From Nitrosomonas sp. (GTDB lineage: Bacteria > Pseudomonadota > Gammaproteobacteria > Burkholderiales > Nitrosomonadaceae): 12,020 nucleotides of DNA. Shown here in pieces: positions 1-6,420 of the stretch. Each line of letters begins with the position of its first letter. Position 1 is the first letter of the stretch. Location: assembly GCA_029881855.1 (NCBI GenBank), contig JAOULU010000019.1, forward strand, positions 1-12,020, read 5' to 3'. A model generated the notes under the pieces. That model saw only the letters and a program-made list of their open reading frames with translations, did not search any database and was not told the origin of the DNA. A program made the translations under genes and the position numbers.

Positions 1-324
1 GGGAACCAAAAGGGTATCAATCTTATCACCGGCCTGTTCAACCAAGTCGACGACATCACGTACCATATACTGTGTATCTAAGCCATTAATACGTACTGAA
101 ACAGTGATGCCATGACCTTTCCAATCTAGATCATTAATAGCTTGAATAACATTTTTGCGTGCTTGTAGCTTATCATCTGGTGCTACAGCGTCTTCAAGAT
201 CAAGAAAAATAAAGTCCACGCCACTTTTTAAAGCTTTTTCGAACATCTCAGGGCTTGAGCCTGGAACTGCTAACTCACAACGTTGTACCCGTTGAACAGT
301 GGTTTCATATTGCGTGTGACTCAT
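1..324 (-). CDS. mcl: Malyl-CoA lyase (HpcH/HpaI / CitE-like family), N-terminal 108 codons, partial at left edge
   Basis: This open frame has no stop within the window and continues beyond position 1. It starts at ATG 324-322, preceded by a strong GGAGG (positions 333-329) 4 nt upstream. The translation begins MSHTQYETTVQR and contains RCELAVPGSSPEMFEKAL at residues 15-32, FLDLEDAVAPDDK at 40-52 and VRINGLDT at 77-84. These match the acyl-CoA lyase branch of the HpcH/HpaI/CitE TIM-barrel family and resemble methylotroph malyl-CoA lyases. LDLEDAV lies in an early barrel strand, and the Arg of RINGLDT is the conserved substrate-binding Arg of the family. Known members cleave malyl-CoA to acetyl-CoA and glyoxylate in the serine cycle; related enzymes handle beta-methylmalyl-CoA or citramalyl-CoA. 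The Mg-binding Glu and Asp further along the protein lie outside the window, so the exact substrate is an inference. Confidence 0.85.
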   Translation of the reverse strand, partial: MSHTQYETTVQRVQRCELAVPGSSPEMFEKALKSGVDFIFLDLEDAVAPDDKLQARKNVIQAINDLDWKGHGITVSVRINGLDTQYMVRDVVDLVEQAGDKIDTLLVP

Positions 325-439
325 TTTTCCTCCAGAAATATAAAATAATTGCGGTAATCATCTGGCCATATGCTTGATCCGGCTCAAATAGATTATTTTC
401 TTATAGGGTTTTCGCCCTGTGGTTTAGATTAATCGCGGG

Positions 440-448
440 ATTATAACA
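440..448 (-). promoter_or_regulatory. Extended -10 promoter for the malyl-CoA lyase gene
   Basis: On the minus strand the sequence reads TGTTATAAT, a perfect extended -10 element (TGn followed by consensus TATAAT at 445-440). No good -35 lies 16-18 bp upstream, as expected for an extended -10 promoter. Transcription would start near 433 and give a leader of about 110 nt before the ATG at 324. The leader holds a small stem (AGGG/CCCT, loop CGAAAA, about 404-417) and a weak CCAGA/TCTGG pairing (365-361 with 336-332) that would overlap the edge of the ribosome binding site. The promoter is predicted from sequence only. Confidence 0.5.
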
Positions 449-577
449 TTCGTTGTATAGCGGCTTTCAGCACTGCAGATATTTTGACGGGATGAATAGC
501 TTGAATGGTATTTCGTGTCGCGTTTTATATACTAAATAATCAGAGAATTATATCTTTTTCTATGTGGTTTATCTACT

Positions 578-1555
578 TCAGGCTAATCTAAGTTGTGCGC
601 AGGCGTCGGCTACGACAGATAGTCCCCGGTATTTTGCCATCCATTCAAGTGGGATGGATAACCCTTCCTCACCCATTTGTTGCGCGTTTGCCGCGGTGAT
701 TGCACCCAGCATAATGGCACGACCACAACTATCTCCGCCTGCTCGGATATTGGCTTCAATTGCATCGCGATAGTTGCTGGCATGTTTGGCAATATGCGCC
801 ACAATAGGGATGCCTTCCAATACATGACACGCTGATCCAAATTGTTCAGCCATAGTAATGCTATCAAGGCTATTGGTTTGTAATGCTTGTTCTAATAAGG
901 GTGATAGTTTGTCACCAGGTTGTGGTATGGCATCCGTTAATGCTTGTGTCATATTTCTACCGTTAATGATATCGAATAAAACACTGGCGGTATATTTTGC
1001 AGCAGAAACGGCAATATCATTGTTGTTGGTGAGGCGTACAACCTCGTCAATTTTTTCTAGTAGCTCAGCTTGTGTGCCTTTATGGGTAGCTGTTATAACG
1101 GGTACTGTTGCCAGTGCGGCAAACTGATCATCATCTGCTCCGGATATTTGCGGGAAATCGTCGGGCGCTAATGGCATGAGCTTGAGCAGTGTTTGCCGTG
1201 TGGGTGAGTCAATATAGCCGATGTATTCACCACCAGGCCCAAAATGTCCCCTGTATTCTGTTTGATACTGAACGCGGTCAAATTGCCCATGTCTTGCGAT
1301 ATGTTTTAATATGAGTAGGCAGGTTTCGCCATATCCTGATGAATCCCCAGCTTGTTTATTACCATGTGCAAAAAAACCTTTGGCCCCTGTGTAGTTGTCG
1401 TCATCTGGCGATAGAAATGTTAAGCCTTTGCTCTTATTTATTTGCGCGATACGGTTAGGGTCATAAAGCCAATGTAAGCCAAGAGAGGCGGAGTCGGCAA
1501 CTAAGGCACCTAATATGGCTGCTATGCGAGGTGTTAGTTTATTATTATAATTCAT
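578..1555 (-). CDS. ADP-ribosylglycohydrolase-family protein (DraG/SelJ/J1-crystallin-like fold) with altered metal-site motif
   Basis: The 325-residue protein has the all-helical ADP-ribosylglycohydrolase layout. The N-terminal helix is GALVADSASLGLHWLYDP (16-33), a Gly-rich segment follows (KGFFAHGNKQAGDSSGYGET, 59-78), then RGHFGPGGEYIGYIDSPTR (102-120), and a C-terminal IRAGGDSCGRAIMLGAITAA (270-289). Canonical DraG/ARH enzymes remove ADP-ribose using a binuclear Mg site built from an N-terminal T/S-D-D and a C-terminal GGD-T/S-D motif. Here the C-terminal motif reads GGDSCGR, so the second Asp is Cys277, and no clear T-D-D is seen near residues 70-78. This pattern recalls the J1-crystallin/selenoprotein J branch. 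Classical hydrolase activity is therefore uncertain. The gene is the last of the mnmG-to-trm112 series, 27 bp after the preceding gene. ATG 1555 is the only usable start after the upstream in-frame stop, and it has no clear Shine-Dalgarno. Confidence 0.85.
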   Translation of the reverse strand: MNYNNKLTPRIAAILGALVADSASLGLHWLYDPNRIAQINKSKGLTFLSPDDDNYTGAKGFFAHGNKQAGDSSGYGETCLLILKHIARHGQFDRVQYQTEYRGHFGPGGEYIGYIDSPTRQTLLKLMPLAPDDFPQISGADDDQFAALATVPVITATHKGTQAELLEKIDEVVRLTNNNDIAVSAAKYTASVLFDIINGRNMTQALTDAIPQPGDKLSPLLEQALQTNSLDSITMAEQFGSACHVLEGIPIVAHIAKHASNYRDAIEANIRAGGDSCGRAIMLGAITAANAQQMGEEGLSIPLEWMAKYRGLSVVADACAQLRLA

Positions 1556-1582
1556 GTGAAAATTTTTAATTTTAATGAGTGG

Positions 1583-1765
1583 TTAATTTATTTCTACGTT
1601 ATCTGGTATTTTTCGTGCCTCTTCTTCAAGCATAATTGGAATACCATCTTTGATGGCAAAAGCTAATCGATCTGGCTTACAAATCAACTCGTTATCGTTC
1701 TTTTTATATAAGAGTGGGCCTTTGCAGAGTGGACATACTAGTATGTCGAGAAGTTTGGCATCCAT
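1583..1765 (-). CDS. Trm112-like zinc-ribbon protein (UPF0434, YcaR-like)
   Basis: This 60-residue protein has the complete small UPF0434/Trm112 pattern: [18 protein letters not shown] at the N-terminus with a C11-x2-C14 pair, a third Cys in [20 protein letters not shown] (residues 27-46), and a short acidic tail. The length is normal for bacterial members such as E. coli YcaR. In eukaryotes and archaea Trm112 is an activating partner of RNA and protein methyltransferases; the bacterial role is not established, so a similar partner function is only an inference. The start ATG 1765 is supported by an AAGGAAAA ribosome binding site just upstream. The gene follows parB by 42 bp in the same orientation and is probably in the same transcript. 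In enterobacteria the homologue sits by kdsB/lpxK, so its place behind parB is notable. Confidence 0.9.
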   Translation of the reverse strand: MDAKLLDILVCPLCKGPLLYKKNDNELICKPDRLAFAIKDGIPIMLEEEARKIPDNVEIN

Positions 1766-1807
1766 AATTTTCCTTAAACTTTTTTAATTAATATCTGGGT
1801 GATCGCT

Positions 1808-2647
1808 TTATAGCTTACCTAAAATATCATCTAATTGATCTAGACTTACATAGTTAATAACAATACTGCCTTTGCCTTTTGCCTTGGGTTTTATTGTTAC
1901 TTGTGTGCCAAGTCTTTCCGAAACATTTTCTTGCAAGCGCATTAAATCACGGTCAATTTTTTTTGTCTTCTTTGTCGCAGGGTTTTCAATTTGAGTCACA
2001 AGTTTTTCTGTTTCACGAACTGACAATTGTTTATGAACAATAAGATTGGCAATTTTAATTTGTTGTGCGGATGAAAGTGCCAACAAAGCGCGTCCATGTC
2101 CCATGTCAATGCTTCCCTGCATCATTAGTTCTTGCACAGGTGGCGACAAGTTAAGTAGCCGTAACAAATTAGAGATGGTGCTGCGTGAATTACCCAATGC
2201 TTCACCCGCTGTTTGGTGTGTCATGCCAAATTCTTTTATCAAACGCTGGATGCCCTGGGCTTCTTCGAGTGGATTTAAGTTTTCACGTTGAATGTTTTCA
2301 ATTAGCGACATCGCTAATGCTGAATCATCGGGAACGTGGCGAATAATGGTGGGAACTTCACTTAGTTCAGCAAGCTGGGCTGCACGCCATCTGCGCTCTC
2401 CTGCAATAATTTCATAACGGTTTGCACCAATTGGTCGTACTAAAATTGGTTGCATTACGCCTTGTGCTTTAATTGAATCCGCTAATTGTGCTAACGTAGC
2501 TTGATCCATATTAGTTCGTGGCTGATACTTTCCAGGTTGCAATGCCGATATTTCAAGGTGTTGTAGCGACTCTTCCGGAATATCACTACTTTCATTGCGT
2601 GTTAACAATGCATCTAGACCCCTTCCCAAACCTTTTAATTTCGCCAT
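1808..2647 (-). CDS. parB: Chromosome-partitioning protein ParB (CTP-dependent DNA clamp, binds parS)
   Basis: The 279-residue protein has standard chromosomal ParB architecture. The N-terminal MAKLKGLGRGLDALL carries the basic ParA-activating peptide. The ParB/Srx CTP-binding domain contains LQPGKYQPR (36-44), GERRWRA (83-89) and ENIQRENLNP (117-126), the phosphate- and CTP-contacting boxes. A helix-turn-helix segment at about 139-165 (EFGMTHQTAGEALGNSRSTI) reads parS, and the C-terminal dimerisation region ends YVSLDQLDDILGKL. Members bind parS, switch to a sliding clamp with CTP, spread, and stimulate ParA. All key motifs are intact. ATG 2647 is preceded by AAGGAAGAG. parB lies 37 bp after parA, and a perfect parS site occurs at 6078-6093 in the same cluster. 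Confidence 0.97.
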   Translation of the reverse strand: MAKLKGLGRGLDALLTRNESSDIPEESLQHLEISALQPGKYQPRTNMDQATLAQLADSIKAQGVMQPILVRPIGANRYEIIAGERRWRAAQLAELSEVPTIIRHVPDDSALAMSLIENIQRENLNPLEEAQGIQRLIKEFGMTHQTAGEALGNSRSTISNLLRLLNLSPPVQELMMQGSIDMGHGRALLALSSAQQIKIANLIVHKQLSVRETEKLVTQIENPATKKTKKIDRDLMRLQENVSERLGTQVTIKPKAKGKGSIVINYVSLDQLDDILGKL

Positions 2648-2684
2648 ATGTCTCTTCCTTTAATTGTTTGTGTGCCTAGTCGTG

Positions 2685-3443
2685 TTAGGGGTTTAGTATT
2701 TCTTCTGCTAGTGCCAGATAGGCTTGTGCCCCTTTTGAATGTTTGTCATGGTATAGCACGGGCATACCAAACCCGGGTGCTTCTGCTAGTCGCACATTGC
2801 GGGGGATAATGGTGCGATAAACTTTTTTACCGAAGTGTTGCTGAAGTTGATCGGACACTTGTTGTGCGAGGATATTGCGAGGATCAAACATCGTACGTAG
2901 TAATCCCTCAATATGTAGCTTTGGATTAAAATTCATACGTACTTTTTTTATAGTACTAACTAAATCGCTTAGTCCCTCTAGTGCATAATATTCACACTGC
3001 ATGGGTATCATTACTGTATGTGCGGCACAGAGTCCGTTAAGTGTGAGCAGACTCAACGCTGGCGGACAGTCGATCAATACATAATCATAATCATTGTTAA
3101 CTTCTTCTAGTGCAGTTTTCAAACGTGTTTCTCGTTGTGTAAGATCGACCATTTCAACTTCAGCCCCAGCTAAATCACGGTTAGCTGGCACTAAATTATA
3201 TTCGCCTTTTGTTGTGCTAACGCTTGCTTCCTTAACCGATTTTTCGCCTAGTAATACGTGATAGACTGAAAACTGTATGGCTCGCTTATCTGTACCGCTT
3301 CCCATTGTGGCATTGGCTTGTGGGTCTAAGTCGATTAATAAAACACGTTTACCGGAAGCAGCAAGGCTGGCTGATAAATTTACACTCGTAGTGGTTTTTC
3401 CCACGCCACCTTTTTGATTGGTAATTGCAATAATTTTTGCCAA
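2685..3443 (-). CDS. parA: Chromosome-partitioning ATPase ParA (Soj), TTG start
   Basis: The 252-residue deviant Walker-type ATPase has KGGVGKTT at 11-18 (signature Lys11 plus Lys16), the switch-I-like DLDPQANAT at 38-46, and Walker B YVLIDCPPALSLLT at 121-134. It lacks an extra N-terminal DNA-binding domain, so it is the chromosomal ParA/Soj type rather than the long plasmid type. ParA-ATP binds the nucleoid non-specifically and is released by ParB, which moves the origin region. The start is TTG (3443-3441): AGGAG lies 7 nt upstream and no in-frame ATG is available, because the upstream ATG at the end of the leader runs into TAA. It is translated as fMet. The gene follows rsmG by 36 bp. Confidence 0.97.
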   Translation of the reverse strand: MAKIIAITNQKGGVGKTTTSVNLSASLAASGKRVLLIDLDPQANATMGSGTDKRAIQFSVYHVLLGEKSVKEASVSTTKGEYNLVPANRDLAGAEVEMVDLTQRETRLKTALEEVNNDYDYVLIDCPPALSLLTLNGLCAAHTVMIPMQCEYYALEGLSDLVSTIKKVRMNFNPKLHIEGLLRTMFDPRNILAQQVSDQLQQHFGKKVYRTIIPRNVRLAEAPGFGMPVLYHDKHSKGAQAYLALAEEILNP

Positions 3444-3479
3444 CTTTTAACTCCTGTACATAATGTCTTGAAGTAGTAT

Positions 3480-4127
3480 CTAAGTAACTTCTTTATTTAT
3501 AACAATGAGTTGCCTTTTTGCTGTGAGACCGGGTACTGTAATGGTAACGATCTTTTTAATGCTGTATGGCGTGGTAACCTGTTTTAACTCTTGATCAGAA
3601 CAATTAGCTTTCATTGCGACCCATTTACAGTGTATATCATTGTTTCTGTTTAAGTGAACGGATGAATCAATAAATGTACCTAGGCTAGAAAAAGCACGTG
3701 ATATTATCGTGTTAATTGTTCTATCTGGGTGATAATCTTTGATGCGTTTTGAGACGACCTCAATATTTTTTAAATTTAATTCAATCTTAGCTTGTTGCAA
3801 GAATGATGTTTTCTTTGTATTGCTTTCAACCAATGCCACTTGCCAGTCAGACCGAGCCAGCGCAATTGGGATGCCGGGTAATCCGGGACCCGTGCCAACA
3901 TCAACAATTTGAGGCCCATTAATATGCGGCAATACGGCGAGACTATCCATAATATGTTGCGTTAACATTTCCTCAGGGTCTCTTATCGCCGTTAAATTAT
4001 GTATTTTATTCCATTTCTCTAGGAGTAACAGATATTGATGTATTGAGTCCTGAAGCGACTTACCTTGCTCGTTGAAATCATAATCAAGCTCATTTAAATT
4101 TTGTGTAATTTTTTCTACTAAGTTCAT
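3480..4127 (-). CDS. rsmG: 16S rRNA (guanine-527 N7) methyltransferase RsmG (GidB)
   Basis: The 215-residue protein has the GidB/RsmG pattern: [20 protein letters not shown] at 36-54, [11 protein letters not shown] at 58-68, the SAM-binding loop [18 protein letters not shown] at 74-91, and SRAFSSL at 143-149. The family uses SAM to methylate N7 of G527 in the 530 loop of 16S rRNA; loss in other bacteria gives low-level streptomycin resistance. The start ATG (4127-4125) overlaps the mnmG stop TGA in an ATGA junction. There is little Shine-Dalgarno, so translation is probably coupled to mnmG. The length is typical, and the mnmG-rsmG-parA-parB order is a well-known origin-proximal arrangement. 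Confidence 0.96.
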   Translation of the reverse strand: MNLVEKITQNLNELDYDFNEQGKSLQDSIHQYLLLLEKWNKIHNLTAIRDPEEMLTQHIMDSLAVLPHINGPQIVDVGTGPGLPGIPIALARSDWQVALVESNTKKTSFLQQAKIELNLKNIEVVSKRIKDYHPDRTINTIISRAFSSLGTFIDSSVHLNRNNDIHCKWVAMKANCSDQELKQVTTPYSIKKIVTITVPGLTAKRQLIVINKEVT

Positions 4128-6094
4128 GCACTTTTAATTTTGTTTGTGCTAAACCCACGTTTCAAGTGTACTAATAATAATGATATGGCCGCAGGTGTTA
4201 CCCCTGAAATTCTGCTTGCTTGTCCAATAGTTTCTGGTTTGTGCTCATTTAATTTTTGTTGCACTTCATTTGATAATCCTTTGACTGTTCTATAATCAAT
4301 AGCTATCGGTAAAACTGTGTTTTCATATTGAGCTTGACGATCAATTTCTTCCTGCTGTCGCTGTATATAGCCATGATATTTAACTTGTATCTCAACTTGA
4401 TCGGCAACATTGTTATCATCAACGGGTGTGCCAGCACCTGGCAATGTCATAAGGGTTGTGTAGGTTACATCAGGACGTCGAAGTAGCTCGTGTAGCGTGT
4501 ACTCGTGCTCTATAGGTTTTCCAAGCACTCGCTTTGCATCATTCTCAGGCAACGAATGCGGTAAAAGTCGTATAGATTGTATTCTTTTTAGCTCTTTTTT
4601 TATGGCGTTTTGTTTGTGTGAAAACGCCGTCCATCGTTCGTCATTAATGAGCCCAAGTTTTCTTCCTGTTTCTGTTAATCGTAAATCCGCATTATCTTCG
4701 CGTAATTGCAGGCGGTGTTCTGCGCGACTGGTAAACATACGATAGGGTTCAGTTACGCCAGACGTAATCAAATCATCCACGAGAACACCCAAGTATGCCT
4801 CGTTTCTTTTTGGACACCAGACTTCTTTATCTTGCATCTTTAGTGCAGCATTTGTACCTGCCAGCAATCCTTGTGCGGCGGCTTCTTCATATCCCGTTGT
4901 GCCATTAATTTGTCCTGCAAAATACAATCCTTCAATAGTTTTAACTTCTAGTGATCGTTTAAGATTGCGCGGATCAAAATAATCATATTCGATAGCATAG
5001 CCAGGTCGTGTAATATGCGCCTGTTCAAGTCCCTTTATTGAGCGGATGAGCCTGACTTGGATTTCATATGGCAAGCTGGTTGAAATGCCATTAGGATAGA
5101 TCTCATTAGTATCAAGGCCTTCAGGCTCTAAAAAGATAGCGTGTGTATCTCTCGACGAAAAACGCACGACTTTATCTTCAATAGAAGGGCAGTATCGGGG
5201 GCCAATACCTTCTATTTTTCCTGAATACATTGGAGATTCTGATAACCCTGCACGTATGATGTCGTGTGTTTCTTTGTTTGTATTGGTAATCCAGCATGAG
5301 ATTTGTTGTGGATGCTGCACTTTTTGTCCCATAAAAGACATCGTAGGTGTTGGCATGTCGCCTGGTTGTTCTTGTAACTTGGAGTAATCCATTGAGCGCC
5401 CATCAATTCTTGGCGGCGTACCAGTTTTTAGTCGCCCAACAGGGAAATCCATTTCACGCAATCGTTGTGCTAAAGCTGTCGCGGGGATATCACCCGCTCT
5501 ACCAGCTTTAAAGTTTGTTTTACCAATATGTGCCAAGCCAGCGAGAAATGTGCCCACCGTTAGTATTATTGCGCCAGCATACAACCGAACACCTAGCTGT
5601 GTAACAACACCAATGGCATGCCCCCCCTCTATAATTAGGTCATCGACGCCTTGTTGCATGACAGATAGGTTTTCTTGATTTTCTATGCGCTTGCGTATTG
5701 CCTGGCGATACAAAACGCGGTCTGCTTGTGCGCGTGTTGCGCGTACCGCCGGTCCCTTGCTCGAATTTAGTGTGCGAAACTGTATGCCGGCCTCATCAGT
5801 CGCAATACCCATAACACCACCGAGCGCATCAATTTCTTTAACTAGGTGGCTTTTGCCAATTCCACCAATGGACGGGTTGCATGACATCTGCCCTATTGTT
5901 TCAATATTGTGCGTGAGCAATAGCGTGTTGCAACCCATGCGTGCGGCAGCAAGCGCAGCCTCTGTTCCTGCATGGCCGCCACCAACTACAATGATTTCAA
6001 ATTCTTTGCTTTTACTCATGTGGAGATACTTATTTACCTGATGATTCGTTGCTTGTTGGGAAGACATTAAGCTTGAATGTTTCACGTGAAACAT
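4124..6094 (-). CDS. mnmG: tRNA uridine-34 carboxymethylaminomethyl-modifying enzyme MnmG (GidA), start uncertain (6094 or 6019)
   Basis: The 656-residue open frame encodes the FAD-binding MnmG subunit, which acts with MnmE to place (carboxymethyl)aminomethyl groups at C5 of wobble U34 in certain tRNAs. Visible features are the dinucleotide-binding [19 protein letters not shown] (36-54), the family signature [19 protein letters not shown] (71-89), [15 protein letters not shown] in the middle-to-late region, [18 protein letters not shown], and the helical C-terminal domain ending [14 protein letters not shown]. The frame begins at ATG 6094, but its first codons ATG TTT CAC GTG AAA CAT are the parS palindrome. 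Residue 26 (ATG 6019) gives 631 residues and [15 protein letters not shown], close to the usual length of about 629 with FAD motif near residue 10, so 6019 is a strong alternative. None of the candidate starts (6094, 6067, 6019) has a clear Shine-Dalgarno. It heads the minus-strand cluster; mnmE is not adjacent. Confidence 0.96.
   Translation of the reverse strand: MFHVKHSSLMSSQQATNHQVNKYLHMSKSKEFEIIVVGGGHAGTEAALAAARMGCNTLLLTHNIETIGQMSCNPSIGGIGKSHLVKEIDALGGVMGIATDEAGIQFRTLNSSKGPAVRATRAQADRVLYRQAIRKRIENQENLSVMQQGVDDLIIEGGHAIGVVTQLGVRLYAGAIILTVGTFLAGLAHIGKTNFKAGRAGDIPATALAQRLREMDFPVGRLKTGTPPRIDGRSMDYSKLQEQPGDMPTPTMSFMGQKVQHPQQISCWITNTNKETHDIIRAGLSESPMYSGKIEGIGPRYCPSIEDKVVRFSSRDTHAIFLEPEGLDTNEIYPNGISTSLPYEIQVRLIRSIKGLEQAHITRPGYAIEYDYFDPRNLKRSLEVKTIEGLYFAGQINGTTGYEEAAAQGLLAGTNAALKMQDKEVWCPKRNEAYLGVLVDDLITSGVTEPYRMFTSRAEHRLQLREDNADLRLTETGRKLGLINDERWTAFSHKQNAIKKELKRIQSIRLLPHSLPENDAKRVLGKPIEHEYTLHELLRRPDVTYTTLMTLPGAGTPVDDNNVADQVEIQVKYHGYIQRQQEEIDRQAQYENTVLPIAIDYRTVKGLSNEVQQKLNEHKPETIGQASRISGVTPAAISLLLVHLKRGFSTNKIKSA
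6077..6094. promoter_or_regulatory. parS: parS centromere-like site (ParB binding/loading site)
   Basis: The sequence ATGTTTCACGTGAAACAT is a perfect 18-bp palindrome that contains the canonical 16-bp parS TGTTTCACGTGAAACA (6078-6093) with no mismatch. Chromosomal ParB proteins of very diverse bacteria recognise this element, and it often lies within or near the gid-par genes. The ParB encoded here has a normal helix-turn-helix and CTP boxes. The site coincides with the first possible codons (MFHVKH) of the mnmG frame. I saw no second good copy in the window. Confidence 0.95.
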
Positions 6095-6420
6095 TTTTAC
6101 ACTTGATGTTTAAAAAAGGGGTGTTTTCAGACGCCATTATAGGTGTTACTGAATAGATTGCGCAAGTAATAGATTGTACAGTTTATACTGACTGAAAACG
6201 AAAAATTATTAATTGGTCTTCTGCGATGGTTGTGATCTGTAATAAGCCAAAATTAATTGATAATTAGAATCTAAAATAAATAGAGAGGGTAATAGCGGTC
6301 GTTTGATGATCTCAAGTGTGCGTTGTGTGTGGTATCGATCGGTTAATTATTTTAATTGCAATGGTGGAATGTTCTGAGCTGGTATTACAGTGGCACATGG
6401 TATTTCTATGGTTGCGGGTT
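6095..6420. other. Non-coding region between the DUF748 gene and mnmG
   Basis: This 326-bp AT-rich stretch holds the predicted mnmG promoter (6136-6165) and its flanking 8-bp inverted repeat. No credible gene is seen: the plus-strand frame beginning near 6356 runs antisense through the DUF748 gene and has no protein-like features. I saw no tRNA and no clear intrinsic terminator for the DUF748 gene. Its position next to mnmG and parS invites the idea of a replication origin, but I found no convincing DnaA boxes (TTATNCACA type), so none is called. Confidence 0.6.
6136..6165 (-). promoter_or_regulatory. Probable promoter of the mnmG-rsmG-parAB cluster
   Basis: On the minus strand TTGCGC (6165-6160) is followed by an 18-bp spacer and a perfect TATAAT (6141-6136). 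Transcription would start near 6129, about 35 nt upstream of ATG 6094 and just ahead of parS, so ParB bound at parS could affect expression. The -35 is weak (3 of 6), while the -10 is consensus. An 8-bp inverted repeat (GTTTTCAG at 6123-6130 and CTGAAAAC at 6192-6199) flanks the promoter. Confidence 0.5.

Noticed and set aside
404..417. AGGG/CCCT hairpin as an intrinsic terminator
   Set aside because: The stem is only 4 bp and no T-run follows on either strand; it lies within the predicted leader of the malyl-CoA lyase gene.
858..1127. Plus-strand open frame of 89 codons across the ADP-ribosylglycohydrolase-like gene
   Set aside because: It is a shadow of the conserved minus-strand gene; composition and context give no support.
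6095..6420. Possible replication origin beside mnmG and parS
   Set aside because: The position is suggestive, but I found no clear DnaA boxes or 13-mer-like repeats, and the scattered GATC sites are not dense enough to support a call.
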